DNA from: Betaproteobacteria bacterium
Lineage (GTDB): Bacteria; Pseudomonadota; Gammaproteobacteria; Burkholderiales; Rhodocyclaceae
Direction of reading: 5' to 3'
NCBI GenBank assembly: GCA_028065725.1
Contig: JAPTVL010000506.1
Span: 1 to 13,918 of the forward strand
DNA: 13,918 nt
The notes under the pieces were generated by a model. That model searched no databases, was not told where the DNA came from, and was given only the letters and a program-made list of their open reading frames with translations. The first letter of the stretch is position 1; each line of letters begins with the position of its first letter. Position numbers and translations under genes: made by a program. Below, piece by piece: positions 4,395-12,416 of the stretch.

Positions 4395-5892
4395 GAGCCT
4401 GGTCGGTCAGTGGGCAGATCGCCGCTGGCGGCTGCATAACCTGTACTGGATCACCGATATCCGGGGCCGGCGCATCAAGTTTGTCCCGAACGAGGCGCAG
4501 ATCGATCTACTGGATAAGCTATGGTTTTTGAACATTATTCTCAAAAGCCGTCAGAGAGGATTTTCTACCTTTATCGACATCCTCGGTTTGGACCTGGCTG
4601 TGTTCCAAGCCAATCAGTCTGTCGGCGTGATTGCCCACGGCCTGCGCGAGGCCTCGGGCATATTCAAGACCAAGGTCATATTCCCCTACAACAATCTGCC
4701 GGCCGGGATCAGGGAAGTCGTATACCCCACCGCCGACAGTACCCAGGAGCTGTCGCTGTCCAACGGCTCCAGCGTGTACGTCAGCACGTCCATGCGATCG
4801 GCTACTGTGCAATTCCTGCATGTGTCGGAGTTCGGCCGGATCAGCCGGCGCTACCCCGAGAAGGCGAAAGAGATTGTGTCGGGCTCGTTCAACGCCGTGC
4901 ACCCCGGGCAGATGATATTCGTCGAATCGACGGCCGAGGGGCGCGGAGGGGAATTCTTCGATATGTGCCAGACCGCCATGCGCCGGCGGTCGGACGCGCC
5001 GCTCACGGAGCTCGATTTCCGGTTCCACTTCTACCCCTGGTTCACCGACCCAAAGAACGTGCTGGATCCGGAGTTCGTGGTGATCGGGGATACGTCGGCC
5101 GCCTACTTCGCCGAGCTCGAGCGGCTGGGCGTCAAGCTGCGGCCGGAGCAAAAAGCCTGGTACGTGAAGAAAGCCGAGCAACAAGGGGACCACATGAAGG
5201 CTGAATACCCATCGACTGCGCGCGAGGCTTTCGAGGCGGCCGTCGACGGCTTCGTCTTCGGCAAGGAAATGCAGCGCGCGCGCGCCGACGGCCGGATCTG
5301 CCGCGTGCCGCTCGCCCGCGGTTACCCAGTGAATACGTTCTGGGACCTGGGTTTGAGCAGGACCAGCGGCACGACGGCGCTGTGGTGCCACCAGTACGTG
5401 GCGCTCCAGCACCGGTTCCTGAAGTGCTACGAATCGCACGGCCAGGCGCTCGATCATTACGTTAAGTGGCTGCAGGACACCGGTTATGCGTTCGGCGTGC
5501 ACTACCTGCCGCATGACGCCGGCCAGCGCCGCCTGGGCAAGAAGGACACCAAGCCCTGGGTGGAGTCGCTGCGCGAGCTGATGCCCGGCCACACCTTCGA
5601 GGTCCTGCCGGTGATCGACGAGATCCGGAACGGGATAGACCAGACCAAAGCCAAGTTCGACGAATGCGTCTTCGACGAAGTCGGCTGTGAAGATGGCATC
5701 AAGGCGATCGACAATTACCAGTACGAGTGGGACGAGGCGCTGGGCAAGTTCAAGGATTCCCCGCGGCACGACTGGGCGAGCAACTACGCCGACGCGCTGC
5801 GCCAGTGGGGGCAGGGCTGGCACATCGCCAGCGATTTCACGCCGCCGCCGATACCTGGCTATGTCGTGCTCGACCAAACAGTGGGGATGTGA
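4360..5892 (+). CDS. Terminase large subunit (packaging ATPase and nuclease)
   Basis: 510 residues from ATG 4360, inside the end of TerS, with GGAGG (4349-4353) six bases upstream. N-terminal ATPase: LKSRQRGFST (61-70) is the deviant Walker A of terminases, FLHVSEF (152-158) the Walker B with E157, and FVESTAEG (188-194) the coupling motif. C-terminal RNase H-like nuclease: FWDLGLSRTSGTTALW with D329, YLPHDAG with D386, and DWASNYADALRQW with D471/D478, which together fit the metal-binding acidic triad. It cuts concatemeric DNA and pumps it through the portal. Length is normal for the family. The Walker B reads V-S-E rather than the common D-E pair, as seen in some terminases. The 452-residue open frame on the opposite strand is a shadow. 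Confidence 0.95.
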   Translation: MSAPAVLRLSDESLVGQWADRRWRLHNLYWITDIRGRRIKFVPNEAQIDLLDKLWFLNIILKSRQRGFSTFIDILGLDLAVFQANQSVGVIAHGLREASGIFKTKVIFPYNNLPAGIREVVYPTADSTQELSLSNGSSVYVSTSMRSATVQFLHVSEFGRISRRYPEKAKEIVSGSFNAVHPGQMIFVESTAEGRGGEFFDMCQTAMRRRSDAPLTELDFRFHFYPWFTDPKNVLDPEFVVIGDTSAAYFAELERLGVKLRPEQKAWYVKKAEQQGDHMKAEYPSTAREAFEAAVDGFVFGKEMQRARADGRICRVPLARGYPVNTFWDLGLSRTSGTTALWCHQYVALQHRFLKCYESHGQALDHYVKWLQDTGYAFGVHYLPHDAGQRRLGKKDTKPWVESLRELMPGHTFEVLPVIDEIRNGIDQTKAKFDECVFDEVGCEDGIKAIDNYQYEWDEALGKFKDSPRHDWASNYADALRQWGQGWHIASDFTPPPIPGYVVLDQTVGM

Positions 5893-5894
5893 CC

Positions 5895-6020
5895 ATGCAG
5901 ACCTATGACACCCCGGGCGCGATGAGCCCCAACAAGTCCTACCCGGCGAAAGGGTTGATCAGCTCGCCGCCACCGAAGAAGGTCCCGAAACGCAAGCACA
6001 AGAAAAGGAAAGCCAAATGA
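5895..6020 (+). CDS. 41-residue lysine-rich peptide between TerL and the portal region
   Basis: The ATG at 5895, two bases after the TerL stop and preceded by GTGGGG, opens a 41-residue frame. It starts MQTYDTPGAMSPNKSYPAKG, continues ISSPPPKK, and ends in a strongly basic tail VPKRKHKKRKAK. The stop overlaps the ATG of the next gene (ATGA), which supports its being real. The basic tail suggests binding to DNA or RNA, or to an acidic partner, possibly during packaging, but this is only composition. A longer frame starting at 5727 runs inside TerL and has no ribosome site. Confidence 0.6.
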   Translation: MQTYDTPGAMSPNKSYPAKGLISSPPPKKVPKRKHKKRKAK

Positions 6021-6355
6021 ACGCTGTCGCGATTATGGTGGACGACCAAGGCAAGGTCTCGGTCGGTCAGATGCCGCAGGAAATGATGACCGAGCTGATG
6101 GGCGGCGGCGAGGGCGCGAACGAGGCGCCGGACCAAGGCCAAGGGCAGGACCAGGGCGAGCCCGGCGCATCGAGCGTCATGCAGCCGGCCCAGGACGTCG
6201 ACTCGGCGCTCGCCATGGCCAAGCAAATCCTGGCTGCACCGGCGGGGCAGCAGGGCCCGGCAGCTGCACCTGGTGGTGGCCAAATGGTGGGCAAAATGTC
6301 GCCGGCCGACATGGCCTGGAACAAGGTCAAGGCTGACCGGCAGGCGATGGGGTAA
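6017..6355 (+). CDS. 112-residue protein with scaffold-like C-terminal motif, portal-adjacent
   Basis: The ATG at 6017 overlaps the previous stop and follows AAAAGGAAAG, a fair ribosome site. The 112 residues have a structured-looking start (MNAVAIMVDDQGKVSVGQMPQ), a low-complexity middle rich in Gly, Gln, Ala and Pro (about 29-92), and the C-terminal segment SPADMAWNKVKADR (95-108). This last segment closely matches both ends of the scaffold protein encoded at 9277. The low-complexity linker with a terminal helix suggests a flexible head-assembly or portal-associated protein. Its TAA stop overlaps the portal ATG (TAATG), so the two are coupled. No known family is recognised. Confidence 0.75.
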   Translation: MNAVAIMVDDQGKVSVGQMPQEMMTELMGGGEGANEAPDQGQGQDQGEPGASSVMQPAQDVDSALAMAKQILAAPAGQQGPAAAPGGGQMVGKMSPADMAWNKVKADRQAMG

Positions 6356-8661
6356 TGGCTGCCGCAGCACAAGGCGCCGTGCGCGCCGTGGTCCTTACAC
6401 CGGCCGACCAGGCCGCGCTGGAGGCGCGTCAGCTCGAAGTCCTCGAGAAGATGGGCACGACGCTTGCCGCGACCCGCACGAAGCACATCGAGGCGCGCGT
6501 CGGCCAGGGCATCGACCAGCGCTGGTATGAGGACGTGGAGGCCTACGAGGGCCGCGACGCAGTCACGCGCCACTACGCCGCCCTGCGCGAGACCGTGCAG
6601 GGGTATGTTTCCACCGGATCCGTGCAGAAGTCGCAGAGCCGATCGACGCTGGTCATCAACGTCACCCGCTCCAAGGTCAACGCCAACTCCGCCAGGCTGC
6701 AGGACGTCGCGCTGCCGACCGATGATCGTAACTGGGACCTGCGTCCGTCGACCGTGCCGCAGCTGGTTGAGAACCTGGCCAAGAAGGACATGGGCCTGTT
6801 CAAAGACGGCAAGCCAATCATGGTCACCGACAACGGCACCCAGCGCCAGGCGACGCTGGCGGACCTGGCCAAGCTCGATATGGAGAAGGCGAAGAAGTGC
6901 GCCGAAGCCATGCGGGACGAAATCGACGACCAACTGGATATTTCGGCCGGTGGCTGCGGTTATGAGGGCGTGGTGCGCGCGGTCATGGAGGACGAATCGT
7001 TGCTGGGCGTGGGCGTCGGAAAGGGTCCGACCATCACCAGCCGCGTCAAAAAGGTCTGGCTGCCGATCACCGACGGCGAGCGCACCGTGCACGTGCTCCA
7101 GCGACTCCAGGAGAAGAAGCCTGTTTCGGCGCGCGTGAACCCATGGGATATCTACCCGCACCCGGAATGCGGCGAGAACCCGACCAAATTCCCGATCTGG
7201 GAGCGCCTGCCTGGAATCACCGCCTCAGACCTGCGCGGCTACGCCGATATCCCTGGTGGCGGGTATATCCGCAGCCAGATCGCCAAGGTGCTGCGCGAGG
7301 GACCACGCAAGCCAGAGCACCCCGTCGACAAGCCGGGCACCGATCAACCGGTCACGCACGACACATCTTTCGAAGCCTGGGAGTATCACGGCGAATTGAC
7401 CCGCGAGCAGCTCGAGGCGGCGGGATGCGACTGCGGGCCGGACGGCGAGGATTGGACCACGTACAGCGCCTGCGTGATCATGGTCAACAACACCGTCATC
7501 AAGGCCGACATCGAAATCCTCGACACGAATGAAATGCCGTACGACTTCTTCGTGACGAATAAGTGCTCGGGTTCCTGGGCTGGCTACGGCACCGCCTATC
7601 TCGCGCGGCATGCGCAGAAAGCGATCACGGCAGCCTGGCGCGCGATGATGGATAACGCCGGCCAGTACATCGGCGCCCAGACCGTGCTGCACCATAAGGT
7701 TATTCAGCCCGCCGACGGCAAGTGGGAAATGCGCGGCCCGAAACTGTGGTGGTATGTCGGGACCGAAGCGAACGCCGACATGGGCAAGCTGTTCGGCGTG
7801 CACGAGATCCCGGCCAGGCAGGAGCAGTACGCCGCCATCATCAAGATGGGGATGGAATTTCTCGACAGCGAGACCGCAATCCCGATGCTGGCGCAGGGCG
7901 AGCAGGGCACGGCCACCGACGTCCTGGGTGGCATGAACCTGCTGCTCAATGCCAGCAACGTCATGATTCGCCGCAAGCTGAAGGCTTTCGACGACCAATT
8001 CACGATCCGACACATCGGTCGCTATGTGGACTGGAATATGCAGTACAACCCGAAGCCGGAGATCAAGGGCGACTTCGAAGTGCAGGCGCGCGCGAGCGGC
8101 GCCCTCATGGACACCGAAATCCAGAACAAAACGTCGGGCTTGCTGCTCAACCTGGTCAAGGACCCGGAGATCGGTTATGGCATGAAGAAGTGGGAAGTGG
8201 TCCGTCGCGTGGTGCGCGCCGGCCGGTTCGACCCGAAGGATTTTGTGTTCAACGATGCCGAGATAAAGGTCAAGGAAGCCGAGCGCGCCAAGACGATGCA
8301 GCCGGATCCACGCATCCAGGTGGAACAGATTCGCGCCGAAGCCGCTGCCAGGATCGAGGCCGCGCGCCAGCACTTCGAGTCGCAGCAGGCAGAGCTCGAT
8401 CGCCAGAACAAGATCGCCATCGCCATGATCGACGAGAAACTGCAGAACCTCGACCTGCAGAGCATGGAAGCCCAGGTTCTGGCCAAGATCAAGGCCGAGC
8501 TGTCGAAGACTTTGATCCAGGTCAATGCCCAGAAGGAACTGAGCCGCGAGGACATGCTGCTGCAGGCTCATGTCCACCACACACCCAAGGCCGAACTGCT
8601 GCCGGAGCCTGAAGTCGAGCCGGCCGGTCGAGCGCAATCCGGGCAGTCCTTCGCTCAATGA
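6355..8661 (+). CDS. Portal protein (P22-like, podovirus type)
   Basis: 768 residues, near the 725 of P22 gp1 and far longer than siphovirus portals. The N-terminal third contains the wing-type core, with LVINVTRSKVNANSARLQD and LPTDDRNWDL. The middle has WAGYGTAYLARHAQKAITAA and QTVLHHKVIQP. The segment GEQGTATDVLGGMNLLLNASNVM resembles the long crown/stem helix region of P22-like portals. The last quarter (about 640-750) is a long Glu/Gln/Ala/Lys-rich helix, possibly the P22-type barrel, ending in a disordered tail. It forms the dodecameric ring through which TerL packages DNA. The order TerS-TerL-portal-scaffold-coat supports the assignment. Its start is coupled to the 112-residue gene and its stop to the next. 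Confidence 0.85.
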   Translation: MAAAAQGAVRAVVLTPADQAALEARQLEVLEKMGTTLAATRTKHIEARVGQGIDQRWYEDVEAYEGRDAVTRHYAALRETVQGYVSTGSVQKSQSRSTLVINVTRSKVNANSARLQDVALPTDDRNWDLRPSTVPQLVENLAKKDMGLFKDGKPIMVTDNGTQRQATLADLAKLDMEKAKKCAEAMRDEIDDQLDISAGGCGYEGVVRAVMEDESLLGVGVGKGPTITSRVKKVWLPITDGERTVHVLQRLQEKKPVSARVNPWDIYPHPECGENPTKFPIWERLPGITASDLRGYADIPGGGYIRSQIAKVLREGPRKPEHPVDKPGTDQPVTHDTSFEAWEYHGELTREQLEAAGCDCGPDGEDWTTYSACVIMVNNTVIKADIEILDTNEMPYDFFVTNKCSGSWAGYGTAYLARHAQKAITAAWRAMMDNAGQYIGAQTVLHHKVIQPADGKWEMRGPKLWWYVGTEANADMGKLFGVHEIPARQEQYAAIIKMGMEFLDSETAIPMLAQGEQGTATDVLGGMNLLLNASNVMIRRKLKAFDDQFTIRHIGRYVDWNMQYNPKPEIKGDFEVQARASGALMDTEIQNKTSGLLLNLVKDPEIGYGMKKWEVVRRVVRAGRFDPKDFVFNDAEIKVKEAERAKTMQPDPRIQVEQIRAEAAARIEAARQHFESQQAELDRQNKIAIAMIDEKLQNLDLQSMEAQVLAKIKAELSKTLIQVNAQKELSREDMLLQAHVHHTPKAELLPEPEVEPAGRAQSGQSFAQ

Positions 8662-8861
8662 ACGCGCCGCGCACACTTGATGAAGCCCTGGTGCTGCTCG
8701 GACGCTACGAGGCGGCGCTGGTGGCGATTGTGTCGCTCCGCGACGGCCCGGCACTCGCCGGCGCCGCGGCCGAGCCCAGATCAGCCGGCATCGCGCGCGA
8801 TGCGCTGAAGCTGCCAGCCTTCGTCATGCCAACCAAGGAAGCCACCGGAGAAACGATATGA
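8658..8861 (+). CDS. 67-residue unknown protein between portal and scaffold
   Basis: The ATG at 8658 overlaps the portal stop (ATGA), and the TGA at 8859-8861 overlaps the next start. There is no obvious Shine-Dalgarno sequence, so translation probably depends on coupling. The 67 residues start MNAPRTLDEALVLLGRYEAALVAIVSLRD, a helical hairpin-like region, followed by an alanine-rich stretch and a short polar tail. It has no membrane span or known motif. Its place between portal and scaffold suggests a minor head-assembly role, which is inference. Confidence 0.7.
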   Translation: MNAPRTLDEALVLLGRYEAALVAIVSLRDGPALAGAAAEPRSAGIARDALKLPAFVMPTKEATGETI

Positions 8862-9214
8862 GTATGGACGAAGCGCTCCGGCCGCTACGCGGCAGAGTTG
8901 ACTGGCTGCAGCGGGGCGATGACAAGCCGATCGAGCCGCCAAAGGCGCCGACCGCGCTCGAGGATGCGCAGGACCTGGTGGTGGTGGCTTCGCGGGCCGG
9001 CACGATCGATCGGGAGTCGCCGACGTGGAATGGCGTCGCCAGGTGGGCGGCGAACCAGTTGATCGAAGCGCGCGCTGCGCTGGAATTCGCAGAGGGCGAT
9101 CTGGCCGCCGAACTGCGCTCGCGCTGCAAGACATTGCGGGACCTGCTGACGGTGACCGATCGCCCCAGCGCTCCAGAAAAGATTCCAGATGAAGGCCCGG
9201 AGAATCCGTTATAG
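8858..9214 (+). CDS. 118-residue unknown protein before the scaffold gene
   Basis: The ATG at 8858 has GGAG (8847-8850) seven bases upstream and overlaps the previous stop; a second in-frame ATG lies two codons later. The 118 residues contain RGRVDWLQRGDDKP, a proline-rich turn, then two helices (ALEDAQDLVVVASRAGTI and WNGVARWAANQLIEARAALEF) and an acidic proline-containing tail. No family is recognised. It closes the portal cluster: a 62-base gap with a hairpin separates it from the scaffold gene. A role in the head region is inferred from position only. Confidence 0.7.
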   Translation: MSMDEALRPLRGRVDWLQRGDDKPIEPPKAPTALEDAQDLVVVASRAGTIDRESPTWNGVARWAANQLIEARAALEFAEGDLAAELRSRCKTLRDLLTVTDRPSAPEKIPDEGPENPL

Positions 9215-9230
9215 CCGGACCACAAAGATC

Positions 9231-9247
9231 GCCAGCCGTAGGCTGGC
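9231..9247 (+). other. Perfect hairpin between the portal cluster and the scaffold gene
   Basis: GCCAGCC (9231-9237), loop GTA, and GGCTGGC (9241-9247) form a perfect seven-base stem in the 62-base gap. No T-run follows (ATAACC), so it is not a standard terminator. It may be an RNA processing or stability element. The scaffold gene then has a strong ribosome site, GAGGTGAG. Confidence 0.5.
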
Positions 9248-9276
9248 ATAACCACGACGCACAGCCGAGGTGAGAA

Positions 9277-10233
9277 ATGACGACAGAAGTAGAAGCGGGG
9301 AAAGAGAAGACAGCAGTCAACCAGTCTCCGGACGAGCTTTGGAACAAGGTGCAGGCCGACCGTACGGCGCAAGCCGAAACGGGTGACCCAGCGCATGGTG
9401 CCGCAGCTGGTGGGGAAGGCGAGCAGCGTCCCGAAGGTGAAGGGCAAGCGGACCCATTGGCCTCGCTACCCGAGCCGGCGCGCGCGCTGTTCAAGACCCT
9501 TGAGGGGCGGGTAGCTGCACAGGAAGAAGAAAACAAGCGCGTACGCCAGCAACTTGCGAGCGCGAACGGGACGATCGGCAATCTGAAACAGCGACTTGAC
9601 GCCAGCCAGGTCACGCTGAAAAAGATAGAGCCGGCCGCCGAAGCGCTCGAGAAGGCGAACAAGGAAAAGGCGAAGCAGGAAGCCGAGGACAAGGAAGCGC
9701 GATTGAAGGATATCCGCAAGAGGATGTCCGACATGACCGGGGTCTCCGAGGAGGAATTGGCGGAAGTGATGGGAGCGGACGCAAAGCCCGCAGCCGAAGA
9801 AAAGTCAACAGCCGCAACGGACCCGGCGCCGAAAGCCGAAGCAAAACCTGGCGAGGAAACCCAGAGCGACGAGGACAAGGTCCGCGTGCTCACCTTGCAA
9901 CGCGAGTTGTCGGATCGCGTGCCCGGATGGATGAAGACGCGCGAAACGCCGGAATTCAAGGCGTGGCGCGACGGCCCGGGCAAAGAGATCTTCAAGGCGA
10001 AATCGAACAGCTGGGACCCCGACGAGGTAGCCGAGGTTTTCAAGGCGTTCGACAAGCACAGAAGTGATGCGGCGGAAGTGGCCCGAATCGAGAAAGAGCG
10101 ACAGGACCGGCTGCATCGTGGCGAACTACCCCAGGCAAGAGGCAGCACGTCGGCGAATGTCGACCTATCGGCCGATGCCGCCTGGGACAAAGTCAAACGA
10201 GATCGGGAGCGAGCGCGCACAGCAGCGCAGTGA
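9277..10233 (+). CDS. Scaffolding protein
   Basis: 318 residues, strongly charged (Glu, Lys, Ala, Gln), with no signal or membrane segment. The N-terminus holds SPDELWNKVQADR (17-29). A coiled coil follows at about 62-150 (ALFKTLEGRVAAQEEENKRV and on to KQEAEDKEARLKDIRKRM). A disordered acidic/Pro-Ala linker spans about 165-200, a helical domain follows, and the C-terminus ends with SADAAWDKVKRDR (298-310) plus a basic tail. This layout and the position directly before the coat gene fit a phage scaffold, which guides coat assembly and leaves the procapsid; in P22 the basic C-terminal end binds coat. P22 gp8 has a similar length (303). No scaffold sequence motif is universal, so the call rests on position and composition. 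The 502-residue frame on the opposite strand is a shadow. Confidence 0.75.
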   Translation: MTTEVEAGKEKTAVNQSPDELWNKVQADRTAQAETGDPAHGAAAGGEGEQRPEGEGQADPLASLPEPARALFKTLEGRVAAQEEENKRVRQQLASANGTIGNLKQRLDASQVTLKKIEPAAEALEKANKEKAKQEAEDKEARLKDIRKRMSDMTGVSEEELAEVMGADAKPAAEEKSTAATDPAPKAEAKPGEETQSDEDKVRVLTLQRELSDRVPGWMKTRETPEFKAWRDGPGKEIFKAKSNSWDPDEVAEVFKAFDKHRSDAAEVARIEKERQDRLHRGELPQARGSTSANVDLSADAAWDKVKRDRERARTAAQ

Positions 10234-10255
10234 CCGGTAGCGTGGGAGATTAACC

Positions 10256-11281
10256 ATGAACTATTACGACACCGCAAATGCCGCCACACTGAATCAGTAT
10301 TTTGTGATTCAGGAACTGATCGAGCATGCCGAGCCGATCCTGGCGGTATCGAAATTCGGCAAGACCAAGCCGCTGCCGCAGAACAAGACCGACACGATCT
10401 TGTTCAGCCGCGTGCTGCCGCTGGGTTACGACTCGACGACCGGCGGGATCAACGTCACCCCGACCAGCTATCAGCTGTCGGAAGGCTCGAACCCTACCCC
10501 GGTCACGATCCAGTATCAGGATCTGACCGTCAGTCTGGCCAAGTACGGCGTCTACTACAAGACGTCGGAAAAAACCGAGCTGATGAACGAGCGCAACATC
10601 CCCGAGGACATGCGGGCGACCGCGGCCGAGGGCGTGGGCTCGATCAAGGAAATGATCGTCTGGAACCAGATCAAGGGCGGGACCAGCGTCACCTACACCA
10701 ACGGCTCGACCCGTGCCGGCATCAACACGCCGATCAGCCTGAACGCCCTGGAAAAGGCGAAGGCCTCGATCAACGATGCGCACGGCTCCAACGTGGTCAG
10801 CGCCATGAAGTCTGGCCCGGACTACGGCAACGTCGCCGTCGGCCGCTCGCTGCTGGTGTACGGCCACACCCAGGCCGAGCACGATTACCGCGCGCTGGCC
10901 GGTTTCAAGGACGTGGTCGACTACGGCTCGGCGAAGCCGTACCACGACATGGAAATCGGCTCGGTCCCGGGTTACCGGATCATCCTGACGCCGATGCTGA
11001 AGCCCTGGACGGGCGCCGGCTCGACGACCATCAACGGCATGCAGTACACCGGGTCGAACGTGGACGTCTATCCGTCTATCGTCGTCGCGGCAAACGCCTA
11101 CGGCCACGTGCCCCTCAAGGGTCGCGATGCCATGACGCCGTTCGTCATTCCGGCCAGCCAGCGGAATCATGCCAACTTCGCAGCGCAGTTCGGCTACGTC
11201 GGCGTGGACTTCTACACCGCCTGCATCCGGCTGAACGAGTTCTGGCTGAACCGAATCGAACATGCGGTCACCTCGCTCTAA
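10256..11281 (+). CDS. Major capsid protein, N4 gp56 family
   Basis: 341 residues from ATG 10256, with GGGAG upstream. Family features: LAVSKFGKTKPLPQNKTDTI near the N-terminus, followed by FSRVLPLGYDSTTGGI (the 'k.lp.nkg.tv.f.r..pL' pattern), TPVTIQYQDLTVSLAKYGVY, and YKTSEKTELMNERNIPEDMR ('qyG.y...td......'). The HK97-like C-terminal part includes VPGYRIILTPMLKPW, VYPSIVVAANAYGHVPLKG and IRLNEFWLNRIEHAVTSL. It forms the icosahedral shell. No protease gene or cleavable leader is obvious here. It lies directly after the scaffold and before the decoration-like gene. The family assignment is from pattern recognition and fairly secure. Confidence 0.87.
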   Translation: MNYYDTANAATLNQYFVIQELIEHAEPILAVSKFGKTKPLPQNKTDTILFSRVLPLGYDSTTGGINVTPTSYQLSEGSNPTPVTIQYQDLTVSLAKYGVYYKTSEKTELMNERNIPEDMRATAAEGVGSIKEMIVWNQIKGGTSVTYTNGSTRAGINTPISLNALEKAKASINDAHGSNVVSAMKSGPDYGNVAVGRSLLVYGHTQAEHDYRALAGFKDVVDYGSAKPYHDMEIGSVPGYRIILTPMLKPWTGAGSTTINGMQYTGSNVDVYPSIVVAANAYGHVPLKGRDAMTPFVIPASQRNHANFAAQFGYVGVDFYTACIRLNEFWLNRIEHAVTSL

Positions 11282-11319
11282 TCCGCTCAATCACCGCATT
11301 CATTTAAGGAGCAAATACC

Positions 11320-11811
11320 ATGAGCGATCTCCTCGACGTACGCAGCGGCACCCAGACAATCGGCAACGCTGCCTTGACCGGGCTCTCGGGCACGGCCAAA
11401 ACCATTTCGTATACCGGCAATCCGGCCTTCATGATCGACGGCAAGCTGCACACCGGCGCATCGTGCTCTGGCGGGGCGCTGGAAACGACCGACGACACGA
11501 CCGGCGCGGCCTTCAAGGCGCTGAATAACGGCTATGCCTGCCTGTTCGTCTTCACATGGAATGCCGACGGCACCTGGCACGTTTCGCAGGGGCCGATCGT
11601 CAAGACGGCTGATCTGACGAACAACGCGGCGGTGCTGGACTTCCCCAGCATTCCGGCCGATGCCTGTCCGTTCGCTTACGTGCCGATGAAGCACGCAAAT
11701 GCCACTGCGTTCACGTTCGCAACAGGGAACTGGGACCAGACTGGCCTTACGGTCGGCACCGTGGTGAATTGTTCGCGGCTGCCGGCGCAACCGGTGACTG
11801 CGTTCGCTTAG
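11320..11811 (+). CDS. Decoration-like or head accessory virion protein
   Basis: 163 residues from ATG 11320, behind AAGGAG at eight bases. The sequence is beta-rich and low in charge: GTAKTISYTGNPAFMIDGKL, ACLFVFTWNADGTWHVSQGP, AAVLDFPSIPADACPFAYVP, AFTFATGNWDQTGLTVGTVV. Small beta proteins directly after the coat gene usually decorate the shell or act as head fibres; this is a positional inference. The product has four cysteines, at about residues 49, 73, 115 and 151. A strong terminator begins 18 bases after the stop, so this is the last highly expressed gene of the coat block. Confidence 0.65.
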   Translation: MSDLLDVRSGTQTIGNAALTGLSGTAKTISYTGNPAFMIDGKLHTGASCSGGALETTDDTTGAAFKALNNGYACLFVFTWNADGTWHVSQGPIVKTADLTNNAAVLDFPSIPADACPFAYVPMKHANATAFTFATGNWDQTGLTVGTVVNCSRLPAQPVTAFA

Positions 11812-11828
11812 GCGATCGCACAGCCTTC

Positions 11829-11859
11829 CTCCCCGGGCAATCCGGCCCGGGGAGTTTTT
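11829..11859 (+). terminator. Strong Rho-independent terminator after the capsid block
   Basis: CTCCCCGGGC (11829-11838) pairs perfectly with GCCCGGGGAG (11845-11854) around a six-base loop, and TTTTT (11855-11859) follows. The next gene starts 12 bases later in the same direction, with no promoter visible in between, so the terminator is probably partial or overridden by antitermination. Confidence 0.9.
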
Positions 11860-11870
11860 ACGGAGGAATC

Positions 11871-12413
11871 ATGCCTAGAATGCAGAAAGCAGCAAGCCAT
11901 GACATCGATCTCAAGCCGACGCCGGCCTTCGATGTCGACGCCGCAAGAAGCGGCGGTCCCGATATCGTTGTCCCGCCAATGGGCGCCGATCTGAAGGGTA
12001 TCGTCGAGGACACGAAGTTCATGAACGAGCCGGTCGAGATCCGCTGCCTCGAAACCAGCGACCCGAATGCGCCAAAGGCCGTGGAGCTTACCGTGCAGAC
12101 GGGCGGCATCACCGGGCCGATGACCAAGGACGAGAACGGAAACTGGAAACCCGGCGTTGCGGGTCCGGGCGGAAAGCGCCACCGCTACGTCTTCCAACGC
12201 GGGAAGAAGTACACCGTCCCCCGCTTTGTCTTCGAGGCGCTGGCGCACGCGAAGATGACCACGCTGAAGCAGATCCCGCATCCGAGCGACCCGATGCAGA
12301 TGCTGCAGACGAACACCCACAACTTTTTCTACCAGTTCGAAATGCTGCGCGACTCGAATTCGAGCCCGAAGGCGCAGGCCTGGCGCGAGAAAGTGCTGCA
12401 GGATCCGGCCTAA
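11871..12413 (+). CDS. 180-residue probable virion or connector protein, unknown
   Basis: ATG 11871 follows CGGAGGAA, an excellent ribosome site. The frame extends upstream to 11769, but that would overlap the decoration gene and the terminator. The product starts MPRMQKAASHDIDLKPTPAF; the middle has PVEIRCLETSDPNAPKAVEL, a glycine-rich turn, and YVFQRGKKYTVPRFVFEALA; the C-terminus has MQMLQTNTHNFFYQFEMLRD. The segment 'RG..Y.VP..v.e.L' is often seen in phage minor structural proteins next to coat and adaptor genes, though I cannot name the family. No membrane or coiled-coil segment is seen. Position between coat and adaptor suggests a head completion or connector role. Confidence 0.75.
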   Translation: MPRMQKAASHDIDLKPTPAFDVDAARSGGPDIVVPPMGADLKGIVEDTKFMNEPVEIRCLETSDPNAPKAVELTVQTGGITGPMTKDENGNWKPGVAGPGGKRHRYVFQRGKKYTVPRFVFEALAHAKMTTLKQIPHPSDPMQMLQTNTHNFFYQFEMLRDSNSSPKAQAWREKVLQDPA

Positions 12414-12416
12414 ACC

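Noticed and set aside
4519..5877. Long open frame on the minus strand, 452 codons
   Set aside because: It lies wholly inside the large terminase gene, whose motifs are clear, and it has no ribosome site or recognisable domain. Long antisense frames are expected in GC-rich coding DNA.
7225..10289. Two long minus-strand open frames (7225-8754 and 8781-10289)
   Set aside because: They mirror the portal and the portal-scaffold region. Their products have no known motif, and the plus-strand genes have coupled starts and ribosome sites.
11769..11870. Upstream start for the 180-residue late protein
   Set aside because: It overlaps the decoration-like gene and the strong terminator, while ATG 11871 has CGGAGGAA directly upstream.
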